Positions 45,730 through 54,557 of a DNA stretch of 64,000 nucleotides are shown here, in pieces; positions within the stretch are counted from its first letter, which is position 1; each line of letters begins with the position of its first letter. The notes beneath the pieces are model-generated. The model searched no databases. It was not told the DNA's origin and was given only the letters and a program-made list of their open reading frames with translations. Made by a program: the position numbers and the translations under genes. The stretch is from Saccharopolyspora kobensis (GTDB lineage Bacteria > Actinomycetota > Actinomycetes > Mycobacteriales > Pseudonocardiaceae). The stretch spans positions 310,001-374,000 of the forward strand of contig NZ_FNVB01000002.1 of NCBI RefSeq assembly GCF_900108315.1, given 5' to 3'.

Positions 45730-46677
45730 TCAGGCCTGCTCCACCGCACGACCGATGACCGCGCGCTCGGGCAGGCGCTGCCGGTACCGCAGCGGAGACA
45801 GGCCGACCTGACGTTTGAACGCGGTGCTGAACGCGCTCTCGGAGGTGTAACCCAGCTTCGCGGCGAGTGCTCCGACCCGGACGTCGCTGTCGCGCAGTGC
45901 CCGCTGCGCGAGCAGCATCCGCCAGCGGCCCAGGTAGGTCAGGGGCGGGACACCCGCCAGAGCGCGGAAGCGTTCCGCGAACGAGGTGCGGGACATCGCC
46001 GCGGCGCGGGACAGTTCGTCCAGGTTCCAGGGCTTTCCGGGCTCGGCGTGCATGAGCCCGATCGCCGGTCGCAATCGCTCGTCGGTCAGCACTCGGAGCC
46101 AGCCCGGAGGCAGCTCGGTCTGGTCGCTGTAGGCGCGAATCATCTCCAGCACCAAGAGCTGTGCGTGCTGCCGGATCGCGAACTCCGCGCCGATCCGGCC
46201 GCCGCTCACCTCGTCGAACACCCTGCGGACGGTGCCGCGCAAGGTGGCCGCCTCGGCGGCCGAACCCCGGATGTGCGCAACCGGCGGGAGCACCTGCAGC
46301 AGCGCCTGACCGGCCGGATCGAGGTCGACCCGGCCGCCCACGACGACATCGTCGGTGCCGAGGTCGACACCGACCAGATCAGTCGAGGAATCGTTGTCCT
46401 CCGGCTTGATCTCGCGGCGCGGGCCGGCACCGTCGCCTCCCTCGATCTCCAGCCACGACCGGTTGCTCAACACGGCGACGTCGCCCGGCTCGAGCTCGAT
46501 CGGCGAGTCGATCCCGTCCGTTGTCAGCCGCGCGTGACCGCTCACCAGCGCGAAGAACTTCAGCGCGGTCCGGAGCTCCCCGCGCGAAACCCACCGGCCG
46601 CGCGCGGCGAACCCGCCGGAGAGCACTCCGCGGACTTCGATGAGGTCGAACACCTCGGAGAGCAGATCCCTGTCCAC
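45730..46677 (-). CDS. AraC-family transcriptional regulator (cupin N-terminus)
   Basis: This 315-residue regulator has an N-terminal cupin-type sensing domain (residues 10-150, with EVRGVLSGGFAARGRW and LEPGDVAVLSNRSWLEI). The C-terminal pair of helix-turn-helices includes LDELSRAAAMSRTSFAERFRALAG and VGALAAKLGYTSESAFSTAFKRQVGLSPLRYRQ. Regulators of this subgroup often sit beside a short-chain dehydrogenase, which is exactly the divergent neighbour here. The GTG start is used; 73 bp separate it from that gene and probably hold its site. Confidence 0.88.
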   Translation of the reverse strand: MDRDLLSEVFDLIEVRGVLSGGFAARGRWVSRGELRTALKFFALVSGHARLTTDGIDSPIELEPGDVAVLSNRSWLEIEGGDGAGPRREIKPEDNDSSTDLVGVDLGTDDVVVGGRVDLDPAGQALLQVLPPVAHIRGSAAEAATLRGTVRRVFDEVSGGRIGAEFAIRQHAQLLVLEMIRAYSDQTELPPGWLRVLTDERLRPAIGLMHAEPGKPWNLDELSRAAAMSRTSFAERFRALAGVPPLTYLGRWRMLLAQRALRDSDVRVGALAAKLGYTSESAFSTAFKRQVGLSPLRYRQRLPERAVIGRAVEQA

Positions 46678-46750
46678 CTCCGTACTATCGCGAAGAAAAT
46701 CCGGACTGACAACGATTCAGAATCCGCTCGGTGCGGTGCAGGCTGGCGGC

Positions 46751-47761
46751 ATGACAGCAACCAGCACGCACGGTCAACACCCCATGGGATCCGGCTTCAG
46801 CCCTGCGTCGACGGTCGACGACGTCATGGCAGGCATCGATCTCACCGGCAAGAACGCGATCATCACCGGCGGCCGTTCCGGGCTCGGCCTGGTAGCCGCA
46901 CGCGCGCTGGCCGGGGCCGGTGCCTCGGTCGTCGTCGGTTCCCGCAACACCGACCGCGCGGCGAAGGCCGTCGCCGGAATCGAGAACGTCGAGGTCCGTC
47001 GGCTGGACTTGCTGGTGCCGGCGTCGATCGACGCCTTCGTCGCCCGCTACCTGGATTCCGGCCGACCGCTCCACATCCTCATCAACAACGCGGGCTTCTC
47101 GGGCCCGGGCGGGATCGTGCGTGACGAGCGCGGCTACGAGGCGCAGTTCGCGGCCAACCACCTCGGCCACTTCCAGCTGACGTTGGGCCTGCACCCGGCG
47201 CTGCGCGCAGCCGGCGGCTCCCGGGTCGTCAACACCACGTCGGGCGCCCAGCGAATGTCCGACGTCCTGTGGGACGACCCGCACTTCACCACCGGCCGGC
47301 ACTCCCCGGACCTCGCCTACGCCCAGTCGAAGACCGCCAACGTGCTGTTCGCGGTCGAGCTCGATCGCCGCTGGAGCGCTGACGGAATCCGCGCGTACGC
47401 ACCGCACCCGGGCATCGTGCCCGCCACGGACTTCAACAAGTCGGCGGGCGAGGAGGCTCGGCGGGCCATGGGTCTCATCGACGAATCCGGGGAACCGGTC
47501 ATCGATCCCGAACGCGGGAAGAAGACGCCGGAGCAGGGCGCCGCGACCATCGTGTTCGCGGCCACCAGCCCGCTGCTCGACGGTGTCGGAGGCGTCTACC
47601 TCAACAACTGCGACATCTCACCGCTGGACGCCGACCCGAACCCCGTCGACCTCACCGCCGAGGAGGTCCCGGCCGACGTCGCACCGCACTCCATCGATCC
47701 CCGGTCCGCCCAGCGCCTGTGGCAGCTGAGCGAGAGGCTGATCGGGCGGTCTTCGGCCTGA
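46751..47761 (+). CDS. Short-chain dehydrogenase/reductase
   Basis: A 336-residue SDR with a 28-residue extension before the Rossmann fold. Cofactor motif is AIITGGRSGLGLVAAR, NNAGFSG follows, and the catalytic Ser and Tyr-x-x-x-Lys are in VNTTSGAQRM and DLAYAQSKTANVL. VVVGSRNTDRA, with an arginine after the second strand, suggests NADPH. Related proteins reduce retinal-like or other carbonyls; the substrate is unknown. ATG 46751 starts the likely product, though an upstream in-frame extension is open. It is probably controlled by the divergent AraC regulator. Confidence 0.9.
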   Translation: MTATSTHGQHPMGSGFSPASTVDDVMAGIDLTGKNAIITGGRSGLGLVAARALAGAGASVVVGSRNTDRAAKAVAGIENVEVRRLDLLVPASIDAFVARYLDSGRPLHILINNAGFSGPGGIVRDERGYEAQFAANHLGHFQLTLGLHPALRAAGGSRVVNTTSGAQRMSDVLWDDPHFTTGRHSPDLAYAQSKTANVLFAVELDRRWSADGIRAYAPHPGIVPATDFNKSAGEEARRAMGLIDESGEPVIDPERGKKTPEQGAATIVFAATSPLLDGVGGVYLNNCDISPLDADPNPVDLTAEEVPADVAPHSIDPRSAQRLWQLSERLIGRSSA

Positions 47762-47772
47762 CCCGCCGCTCA

Positions 47773-49869
47773 TCATCCCGACGGGCGCTCGACCACGAGG
47801 CGGTCCTGGAGGTGGGCGTGGCGGAACTGGTAGACAGCGCCGACCTGGCGCAACACGCCGCGCCGATGGCCGTCGTCGAGGAACGCCATCAGCCGCCACG
47901 GCAACCTGCCCCGCAGCGCCCACCACAGCCGCGGCGGCCAGGACGACACCCACGCGCTCTTGGCCGCCGCCCCGAGGCCGAGCCCGATGCCGAAGTTCCA
48001 GGAACTCGCGACCTCGTGCGAATCCGCGTGTCTGCCCAGGACGACGATGCTGAAGACCACCAGCGCCTGCAAGAAGGCGACCGGCAGCAGCAAACGCACG
48101 AACGTCGATGTGCGATCCCAGCGCAGCACGTCGATCGGGCGCGGCACCCGGACGCCCTGCGACAACACGGGCGACCACGTTCCGGGGCCCGCCACGGCCA
48201 GCCACAGGAAGCCGACGACCACGGCGAATCCGAGGACGTCGAACTCGGTCACGGGATCGTCCACCGCTACGCCGATCGCGCCGGTCCCGACCGCCAGCCC
48301 CACCAGGAAGCTCATGCCCACGACTCGCAGGACGAACGGCCGGAGAAGCCGAACGCGCACCGCAACACGACGTGGACCTCTCCCGTTCGGGATCGACCAC
48401 GCGAGCAAGACCGCGAAAGCGAGCCCGTCGATGAGGAGGTTCCCCGACTCTCCGACGTTCGTCACGGAGAACAGCACTGCGCACGCGAGAACCGCCAGGC
48501 CGGTGAGCAGCGATCGAGCAGCACGCCGTCCGCGCTTGAAGCTCGACACCTGCTCGATGAAGCAATCGATCGATACACCCAGGAGAACTCCGGTCGCCAC
48601 CTCGGTTCGCCCGGAGAAGATCAGCACACCGAGCAGTGCAGCCCAGGCGACGGGCACCACCGCGTTCGTGCGGTTCAGGTGCCACCAGGCGACATCCCGA
48701 GTGTTCAGGTCAGCGAGCCGGTGGGCCAGGAACTCCAGCCATCGGCTCGCCTGCTCGGCTGGATAGGAGCGGGCCGCCCGAGGGGTGTCCGATGTGGATG
48801 GTTCGGTCGGCTGGTCGGTGTAGACGGCGGGCAGGTACGCGTCGAGCAGGTGGTGCTCGATCGTCGTGGCGGTGGCGAAGCGGTCCCGGTCGAGCAACTC
48901 GGCGGGGTCCGGTTCCGGGTGGGTGTAGATGGTTCGGGCGAGGCTCACCATCAGCGGCGTGGCGAAGGCCGTCGCCAGCGGGCCTTCCGGTTCTTCCCGC
49001 AGCTGCGCGAAAACCGGCCGCCACTTGGACGTCGTGCGCGGCAGTCCCGCGGACAGGAACGCGATCGCGTCTTCGGCGTCGACCTGTCGGAGTTCCACGA
49101 CCGCCGCTGTGGCCAACGTCGTGCCTCCCGCCTCCACCGCGTGCTGGAACTCGTCGCTGCGACAGGTCACGACCAGCGGCCGGCCCGCCGCGGCTGCTCG
49201 GTCGATGCCTTCGATCGCTCTGACGTGGGCATCGGGCGGCAACTCGTCCAGGCCGTCCAGCACCGGGATGATCCGCCGCTGTTCCACCAACCGCGGCACC
49301 GCTTTGCGCCCGTAGGCGCGACGGTTCGTCAGTGCTGGGTAGTCCCGGCTCAGCTGCCGCACCATCCAGTCGTCCAGGAACTCCTCGGACGGGTTCCAGG
49401 ACGCCGCTGGAAGCAGGACCGGCACCGGTTCTCCGGACTCGCGGCTGCCCAGCATTCCCAGGGCGAACAGCAAGGCCAGCACGGTCTTCCCGGCTCCCGG
49501 CTCGCCCAGGACCACCAGCTGCGGCACCGGCAGCGCGCGGAACTTCTCGACGACGTCGCCGAGGTCGCCTTCGACGCGCAGGTCAGCGGTCGCGGCGACA
49601 TCGCGGTCGGTGCTGGACCAGCGCAGGCGCAGCGGGTGCGGCCGGTGCAGCGATCGCGCCTGGGACTCGGCTCGCCACTGGGCTTCCACGGCTTCCGCCA
49701 GCCGTTCTGCGGCTCGGTCGAGGCGGGAGGTGCGATCGCGCGAAGCGATGACGACATCGCCGTGGATGACCTGCGCTTGCACGACGGTTTCTGCGGGGCC
49801 GGTGGTCTTGTTGATCGTGCTGCGGCCAGTGGCGGAAAACCCGTTCCGCGACCGAGAACGCCAGCGCAT
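47773..49869 (-). CDS. Membrane-anchored NACHT-type STAND NTPase
   Basis: This 698-residue protein has four parts. Residues 1-45 include TVVQAQVIHGDVVI, a short motif common at the start of actinobacterial conflict-system proteins. A variable linker follows. The NACHT ATPase has Walker A GEPGAGKT at 122-129, Walker B IIPVLDGLDELP, and VTCRSDEF as the sensor strand. The C-terminal half (about 400-640) has eight or more hydrophobic helices, and the end reads GAVYQFRHAHLQDRLV. STAND NTPases act as switches in signalling, cell death and phage defence. The ATG at 49869 is used because GGAGG lies four bases upstream; a TTG at 49899 is open. No leucine-rich or TPR sensor is seen. Confidence 0.85.
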   Translation of the reverse strand: MRWRSRSRNGFSATGRSTINKTTGPAETVVQAQVIHGDVVIASRDRTSRLDRAAERLAEAVEAQWRAESQARSLHRPHPLRLRWSSTDRDVAATADLRVEGDLGDVVEKFRALPVPQLVVLGEPGAGKTVLALLFALGMLGSRESGEPVPVLLPAASWNPSEEFLDDWMVRQLSRDYPALTNRRAYGRKAVPRLVEQRRIIPVLDGLDELPPDAHVRAIEGIDRAAAAGRPLVVTCRSDEFQHAVEAGGTTLATAAVVELRQVDAEDAIAFLSAGLPRTTSKWRPVFAQLREEPEGPLATAFATPLMVSLARTIYTHPEPDPAELLDRDRFATATTIEHHLLDAYLPAVYTDQPTEPSTSDTPRAARSYPAEQASRWLEFLAHRLADLNTRDVAWWHLNRTNAVVPVAWAALLGVLIFSGRTEVATGVLLGVSIDCFIEQVSSFKRGRRAARSLLTGLAVLACAVLFSVTNVGESGNLLIDGLAFAVLLAWSIPNGRGPRRVAVRVRLLRPFVLRVVGMSFLVGLAVGTGAIGVAVDDPVTEFDVLGFAVVVGFLWLAVAGPGTWSPVLSQGVRVPRPIDVLRWDRTSTFVRLLLPVAFLQALVVFSIVVLGRHADSHEVASSWNFGIGLGLGAAAKSAWVSSWPPRLWWALRGRLPWRLMAFLDDGHRRGVLRQVGAVYQFRHAHLQDRLVVERPSG

Positions 49870-49955
49870 GGGACCTCCGCGAGTGGAGAGCGCGGACAAG
49901 CCTAGCGCAGGCGGAAGTCGTTGCGGGGCAGGAATCGACAGCTCGCCCTGATGAG

Positions 49956-49994
49956 GAGAACGCCTTCGCCCGGCTGTCCGGGGAAGGCGTTCTC
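49956..49994 (-). terminator. Hairpin downstream of the alpha/beta hydrolase gene
   Basis: GAGAACGCCTTC (49956-49967) and GAAGGCGTTCTC (49983-49994) form a perfect 12-bp stem, with an inner CCCGG/CCGGG helix and a CTGT loop. It lies 30 bp after the stop of the leftward hydrolase gene and before the NACHT promoter region. Confidence 0.75.
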
Positions 49995-50024
49995 CGCCGC
50001 GAGGTCACCGCCGGGATCAGGCGA

Positions 50025-50873
50025 TTAGGCCAGGCGGGCCAGGGTGGCTGCCACTTCTCGGGCCCGGTTGAAGAAGCAGACGTGGCTGCCGTCGATCGAG
50101 TGGACGTCGAACGGGTTGTCCGGGGTCAGCTCGTCCGCTTCGGCGATCATCCGGTCCTGCATCGCGATCGGGATGGACCGGTCTTCGGTGAAGCGGACGT
50201 AGGAGTGCGGGACCCGGCCCCAGGTCTCGGCTCGGAGCTGGGAGTCGGCCGTGGCCGGGGCCATCGTCTCGTCCGGGTCGAGGGTGTTGAGCAGGGCTCG
50301 GAACTCCTCGTCGGTTCCGTCCGCCATCATGGCCGCTTTCAGCTCGGCGAACAGCGCTCCGGACGCGCCGCGCCAGTTGATCCGGGCAGCGCCCAGTGCC
50401 TCCGGGTCGCCGATCACCGCCGACGGTGCCGCGTCGTCGAGCAGGTTCGTGGCGTGCTCGGGCGACGTGCTGAACTCGGCCATGGTCCGGGTGGTCGCGC
50501 CGCACCAGGCGGACAGGTAGACGATGCGGTTCAGCAGTTCGGGAATCTCGTTGCCCACGGCGCTGATCGTCACGCCGCCCATGCTCGCGCCGACGAGGAC
50601 CACCGGGCCGTGCTCGGCGACCCGGCGCACCGCATCGACGACGTGCTCGACGTTGTCGGCCAGGTCGATCCCGGCCATCGGCGACGGGGCCTCGGCAAGT
50701 TCGGCGAGGTCCTGCGGGTTCCGGTAGTAGGCGGCGGGTTGCCGCGCCGCACCGTGCCCCGGCAGGTCGAGGGCCAGCGAGCGGTGCCCCAGCAGGGCGA
50801 GTTCCTGCTGCAGCGGCACCCAGCTCTGGGCGTTGCTGGACGCGCCGTGGACCAGGACGAAAGTGGTGTTCAT
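50025..50873 (-). CDS. Alpha/beta hydrolase
   Basis: A 282-residue serine hydrolase of the family that includes salicylate-type esterases and MenH-like proteins. The oxyanion segment is VLVHGASSNAQSW and the nucleophile serine is in LVGASMGGVTISA near residue 98. The catalytic histidine is in SIDGSHVCFFNRA near residue 265, and an Asp before it (FDVHSID) may be the acid. There is no signal peptide. It looks like a single-gene unit; the substrate is unknown. Confidence 0.85.
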   Translation of the reverse strand: MNTTFVLVHGASSNAQSWVPLQQELALLGHRSLALDLPGHGAARQPAAYYRNPQDLAELAEAPSPMAGIDLADNVEHVVDAVRRVAEHGPVVLVGASMGGVTISAVGNEIPELLNRIVYLSAWCGATTRTMAEFSTSPEHATNLLDDAAPSAVIGDPEALGAARINWRGASGALFAELKAAMMADGTDEEFRALLNTLDPDETMAPATADSQLRAETWGRVPHSYVRFTEDRSIPIAMQDRMIAEADELTPDNPFDVHSIDGSHVCFFNRAREVAATLARLA

Positions 50874-51042
50874 GGGTTGTCGTACTCCCGGTCGGACGCC
50901 GAAGCGTCAGATGTGCGGTGCCGTCTGAGGGCACCGGGAACGGAATCGGGGAGGACGCGCGGAAGCCGCGGCCTTCAGGCCGGAATCCGGACTCGGGTGT
51001 GGACGACTGCGAAACCCATGTGCGGGACGTCAGCACCTGGGA

Positions 51043-51546
51043 TCAGGAGAGTTCTGCGCAGAGGTCGCGCTCCTCGCCGTCGGCTCGGCGGACCAGGCGG
51101 TGGTCGTCGGAGATGTCGACCTCGTAGCGGCCGGTGAGCAGGTACAGGCCCGCGTCGTGGTTGCTCTGGCCGGGGCCGAAGCCCATCAGGACCGGGCCGC
51201 TCCAGTCCCAGGTGACCACGCCGTCGGGCCGGTGGGTCAGGGAGGCGTGGCCGCTGGCGTTGGCCTCGACGGACTCACCGGTGGCCAGGTTGGTGACCCG
51301 GTCGATGAGCGGTCCCTTGTACTCCTCGCGCTTCACCAATCCGTCCGGGTAGGTCTCCACCACCCGCTTGACCACCTCGTCCACCAGCTGTTCGACGCGC
51401 ACGTCGAACGCGCACCTGGTGCCCGCCGGGGCGGTGGAGGGCTCCGACGGCGCGGGCACCCACTCGCCGGGCGGCTCCGCGGCGGCGCTGCCCGCCAGTG
51501 CCAGCAGCGCGACCGCCGCCAACGCCGCCGTTGCACTCCTGCGCAT
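51043..51546 (-). CDS. Secreted hypothetical protein
   Basis: A 167-residue protein with a clear signal peptide (MRRSATAALAAVALLALAGSAAAE). The mature part has a Pro/Ala-rich start and then a beta-rich domain with repeated ionic strands (CAFDVRVEQLVDEVVKR, GHASLTHRPDGVVTWDWSGPV). Two cysteines, near residue 45 and near the end, could form one disulfide. Many actinobacteria export small proteins of this shape; no function is known to me. It lies beside ahcY-like and hydrolase genes on the same strand, with gaps of about 100-170 bp. Confidence 0.75.
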   Translation of the reverse strand: MRRSATAALAAVALLALAGSAAAEPPGEWVPAPSEPSTAPAGTRCAFDVRVEQLVDEVVKRVVETYPDGLVKREEYKGPLIDRVTNLATGESVEANASGHASLTHRPDGVVTWDWSGPVLMGFGPGQSNHDAGLYLLTGRYEVDISDDHRLVRRADGEERDLCAELS

Positions 51547-51600
51547 CTGGCCTCCCCGTTCCGAGCCGGAGGCCCACGCTAGCGGCGGCTTCCGGCCGAC

Positions 51601-51628
51601 CGGGTGGTGTTCCGCCGAACAGCACCCG
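51601..51628 (-). terminator. Hairpin downstream of the AdoHcyase gene
   Basis: CGGGTG, then TGTT (51601-51611), pairs with AACA, then CACCCG (51618-51628), around CCGCCG, with one G-G mismatch. It starts 17 bases after the stop on the minus strand. No U tract is present. Confidence 0.5.
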
Positions 51629-51645
51629 ATCGGCCGCCGGGGCGC

Positions 51646-52899
51646 TCAGGTGCCGAACTGCCAGGAGGTGAGGTACTCGTGCTGGCGGGGCGTGAGCTCG
51701 TCGATGGTGATGTCGTAGGCCGCCAGCTTCGCCACCGCCACCTCGTTCTCGATCTCCTTCGGGATCGGGTGCACCGCCGGTTCCAGCTCGCCCGCGCGCT
51801 CCACCAGGTAGCGGACCGCCAGCGCCTGGGTCGCGAAGGTCATGTCCATCACCTCGGCCGGGTGGGCTTCCGCCGCGGCCTGGCCCAGCAGGCGGCCTTC
51901 GGCCAGCAGCAGGATCCGGTGCCCTTCGGGCAGCGTGTACTCCACGCAGTTGTCGCGCAGGTAGCGGCGGCTGGTCGCGGTGCTGGTCAGGTCGTCGACC
52001 GCGATCTCCAGGTCGAAGTGCCCGGAGTTGCCGATGAGGGCGCCGTCCTTCATCAGGCGCATGTGCTCGACGGTGACCACGTCCCGGTTGCCGGTGGTGG
52101 TGATGACGACGTCGGCTTCGGCGGCGGCGCGGTGCATCGGCAGCACCCGCAGGCCGTCGAGCTTGGCCTCCAGCGCCCGCACCGGGTCCACCTCGGTGAC
52201 CACGACGTCGGCTCCCATGCCGCGCGCCCGCGCCGCCACTCCGCGCCCGCACCAGCCGTAGCCGGCCACCACGACGGTCGCCCCGGCCAGCAGGATGTTG
52301 GTGGCGCGCAGGATTCCGTCGATGGTGTTCTGGCCGGTTCCGTAGCGGTTGTCGAACAGGTGCTTGGTCAGCGCGTCGTTGGTGGGCAGGACCGGGTAGC
52401 GCAGTGCCGCGTCGGCGGCCATGTTGCGCATCCGGATCACGCCGGTGGAGGTGATCTCGGTGCCGCCGATGATCGCGGGCAGCAGTTCCGGGCGCTGCTC
52501 GTGCACGGTGGCGGTCAGGTCGGCACCGTCGTCGACGATAAGCGTGGGCTCTATGTCGAGGGCGCCTTTGACCTGCTGGTAGTAGGTTTCGCGGTCGCAG
52601 CCGCGGACCGCGAAGACCTCGGCTCCGAGATCCCGCTGGATCGCGGCGGCGACGTCGTCCTTCGTGGACAGCGGGTTCGACGCGCACAGCGCCACTTCGG
52701 CGCCGCCCGCGACCAGCGCGCGGCACAGGTTCGCCGTTTCGGTGGTGACGTGCAGGCAGGCGGCGATGCGCGCGCCGCGAAGCGGTTTCTCCGCCGTCCA
52801 GCGCGCGGTCAGGCCGGCCAGCACCGGCATCCGGCGGTGGGCGAACTCGATCTTGCGGGCGCCGTCGTCGGCCAGCGCCGGATCGCGCAGCAGGGGCAT
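51646..52899 (-). CDS. S-adenosylhomocysteine hydrolase, short (archaeal/Thermotoga-like) type
   Basis: This 417-residue NAD enzyme would split S-adenosylhomocysteine into adenosine and homocysteine. It lacks the 40-residue insertion of the long bacterial form. Substrate-domain blocks are ACLHVTTETANLCRALVAGGAEV and NTIDGILRATNILLAG; the NAD motif is VVVAGYGWCGRGVAARARGMG, and VITTTGNRDVVT and IGNSGHFDLEI follow. It may be a second, specialised copy beside a housekeeping ahcY, a point that needs the whole genome. ATG 52899 has GGAAGGGAAG upstream. It is divergent from an XRE-type regulator. Confidence 0.88.
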   Translation of the reverse strand: MPLLRDPALADDGARKIEFAHRRMPVLAGLTARWTAEKPLRGARIAACLHVTTETANLCRALVAGGAEVALCASNPLSTKDDVAAAIQRDLGAEVFAVRGCDRETYYQQVKGALDIEPTLIVDDGADLTATVHEQRPELLPAIIGGTEITSTGVIRMRNMAADAALRYPVLPTNDALTKHLFDNRYGTGQNTIDGILRATNILLAGATVVVAGYGWCGRGVAARARGMGADVVVTEVDPVRALEAKLDGLRVLPMHRAAAEADVVITTTGNRDVVTVEHMRLMKDGALIGNSGHFDLEIAVDDLTSTATSRRYLRDNCVEYTLPEGHRILLLAEGRLLGQAAAEAHPAEVMDMTFATQALAVRYLVERAGELEPAVHPIPKEIENEVAVAKLAAYDITIDELTPRQHEYLTSWQFGT

Positions 52900-52916
52900 C
52901 GGCTGCTTCCCTTCCT

Positions 52917-52939
52917 CGGTGGACGATCCGAGTCCACCG
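52917..52939. promoter_or_regulatory. Inverted repeat between AdoHcyase and XRE genes
   Basis: CGGTGGAC (52917-52924) and GTCCACCG (52932-52939) are perfect 8-bp arms around GATCCGA. The element lies 18-40 bases upstream of the AdoHcyase ATG. It could be an operator for the XRE protein or a hairpin in the leader. Confidence 0.4.
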
Positions 52940-53037
52940 CGCCGTCGGCGCGGGAACCAGAGCACGAACCGGGCGTCAACCCGGCATCTGGCGGGACGAG
53001 CTGGAGGCGGGCGGGTTCCGCGCGTAACGTCGCCGGG

Positions 53038-54312
53038 GTGGCACGCCAGTCCGACCTCGCACAGAAGCGCCGCAGCCGCGGCCACACGCAGGAAACGCTC
53101 GCGCACCGGCTGGAGGTGGACGTCTCCACCGTGGCGCGGTGGGAGCGCGGCGCTTCCACGCCCACCCCGCGGATGCGGGAGGCGCTGGCCCGCGAGCTGG
53201 GGCTCTCGCTGGACCAGCTCGCCGGGCTGCTGCCGCACCCCGCTGCCGCCCGCGAGATCCCCGCCGTCGACCCGGTGGAGCTGATCAAGGACGTCTGGAC
53301 CTCGGCGGAGCGCGACGGGCTCGCCTCGCGCCTGGCGGAGAACTCCCCCGCGCCCGGGCTGACCGGCGACCGCGCGGTGCGCGTGGCCCACCAGTGGCTG
53401 ATCACCCCGCCGCCGCCCGCGGTGGCGTGGACGAGCGAGTCCGGGCGGCGCATCGGCTCCGGCGCGCTCGGCCGCATCCAGGCGCGGTTGCGGTACCTGC
53501 ACCACGCCGACGACGTGGTGGCGGGCGGCGACCTGCACAGCACGATCCGCGGTGAGGTCGCCCGCACCGCGACGCTGCTGCGCACCGCCAGCTATCCCGA
53601 GGAGATCGGCCGCGGGCTGCTGCGGGCCATCGCCGAGCTGTGCCAGCTGGCGGGCTGGTCGACGGCCGATGCCGGGCACATCACGACCGCCGAGCACTAC
53701 TACCTCAGCGGGATCCAGGCCGCGCACGCCGCCGACGACCCGGTGCTGGCCGCGCAGGTGGTGTCGGCGCTGGCCGGGCACCTGACCGAGTACGGCAGGG
53801 CGCGCGATGCGGTGCTGGTGGCCAAGTCGGCGCAGGCCCGCATCGACGGCCTCGGCCGCAACGCCACGACGCCGACCGTGCGCGCGCTGCTGCACGCGCG
53901 AGCTTCCTGGGCGCACGTGGCGGCGGGCGAGCCCGGTCAGGCCGCCTCCGCGATCCAGCGCGCTCAGGACGAGTACGCGCGCCGCCGCGACGGCGACCCC
54001 GATCCGGCCTGGGTCTACTGGCTGACGCCGGAGGAGATGGACATCATCGTCGGCCGGGTCGACACCGCGCTGGGCCGCACCCGGCAGGCGCGGCAGCGCT
54101 TGACCTCGGCGATCCGCAGCTGCGATCACCGCCGCGTCCGCGAGACCGCGCTCTACACGACCTGGCTCGCGCACGCGCACCTGCGCGCGCAGGACGTCGA
54201 CGGCGCCTCGGCGCTGGCCGACCGGGCCCAGCAGCTGAGCGAGACGATCCCCTCCGACTACAGCGAGCGCGCGGTGCGCCACCTGACCCGGCAGCTGGCG
54301 GCGGCCCGATAG
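53038..54312 (+). CDS. XRE-family regulator with helical repeat C-terminus
   Basis: This 424-residue protein has an N-terminal XRE helix-turn-helix (residues 8-60: GHTQETLAHRLEVDVSTVARWERGASTPTPRMREALARELG). A 60-residue linker follows, and a long all-helical region resembles the TPR-like domain of actinobacterial regulators of this class (AEHYYLSGIQAAHAADDPVLAAQVVSALAGHLTEYGRARDAV). Such proteins often bind a peptide or small-molecule signal. GTG at 53038 is chosen because TAACGT ends seven bases before it, giving a leaderless mRNA. It is divergent from the AdoHcyase gene, which is its likeliest target. Confidence 0.85.
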   Translation: MARQSDLAQKRRSRGHTQETLAHRLEVDVSTVARWERGASTPTPRMREALARELGLSLDQLAGLLPHPAAAREIPAVDPVELIKDVWTSAERDGLASRLAENSPAPGLTGDRAVRVAHQWLITPPPPAVAWTSESGRRIGSGALGRIQARLRYLHHADDVVAGGDLHSTIRGEVARTATLLRTASYPEEIGRGLLRAIAELCQLAGWSTADAGHITTAEHYYLSGIQAAHAADDPVLAAQVVSALAGHLTEYGRARDAVLVAKSAQARIDGLGRNATTPTVRALLHARASWAHVAAGEPGQAASAIQRAQDEYARRRDGDPDPAWVYWLTPEEMDIIVGRVDTALGRTRQARQRLTSAIRSCDHRRVRETALYTTWLAHAHLRAQDVDGASALADRAQQLSETIPSDYSERAVRHLTRQLAAAR

Positions 54313-54343
54313 CAACTGCTCGGACCGTTCCTCGTTCTTTCTC

Positions 54344-54454
54344 CTTGAAACGCCGGAGGCGTCTGGACCACCTCGGACGTACATGAGAACGGGATCCCGC
54401 AGCCAGGGAACCGCTGAGGTTGCGCCACCCGCACCGCCGCGCAGAACGAGCCCG
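54344..54454. repeat. Dispersed intergenic repeat, copy C
   Basis: Shows the hairpin ACGCC-GGA-GGCGT (54350-54362), ACATGAGAACGGGATCCCGC (compare copy B) and GAGGTTGCGCCACCCGCACC up to AACGAG. The middle of copy B (CCCACCCTCG to GGACAGCCCG) is missing. It lies downstream of the XRE gene. Confidence 0.65.
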
Positions 54455-54557
54455 GAACAGTCTCTTGGGTGGTAATTCCTCGCCATCGCCGCGAGGGGCG
54501 GGTCCCGGAACGTAACCTGTGCCGCGCATCGACGACGAGCGGCGGAGGCGAGCTGAA

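Noticed and set aside
50874-51042. Upstream extension of the alpha/beta hydrolase frame region as an extra gene
   Set aside because: The open frame is in another phase, has no domain and no start signal; the 169 bp look like ordinary promoter sequence.
52900-53037. Possible SAH riboswitch before the AdoHcy hydrolase gene
   Set aside because: Only one 8-bp inverted repeat is visible; the conserved multi-stem core of that riboswitch was not recognised. A covariance search would settle it.
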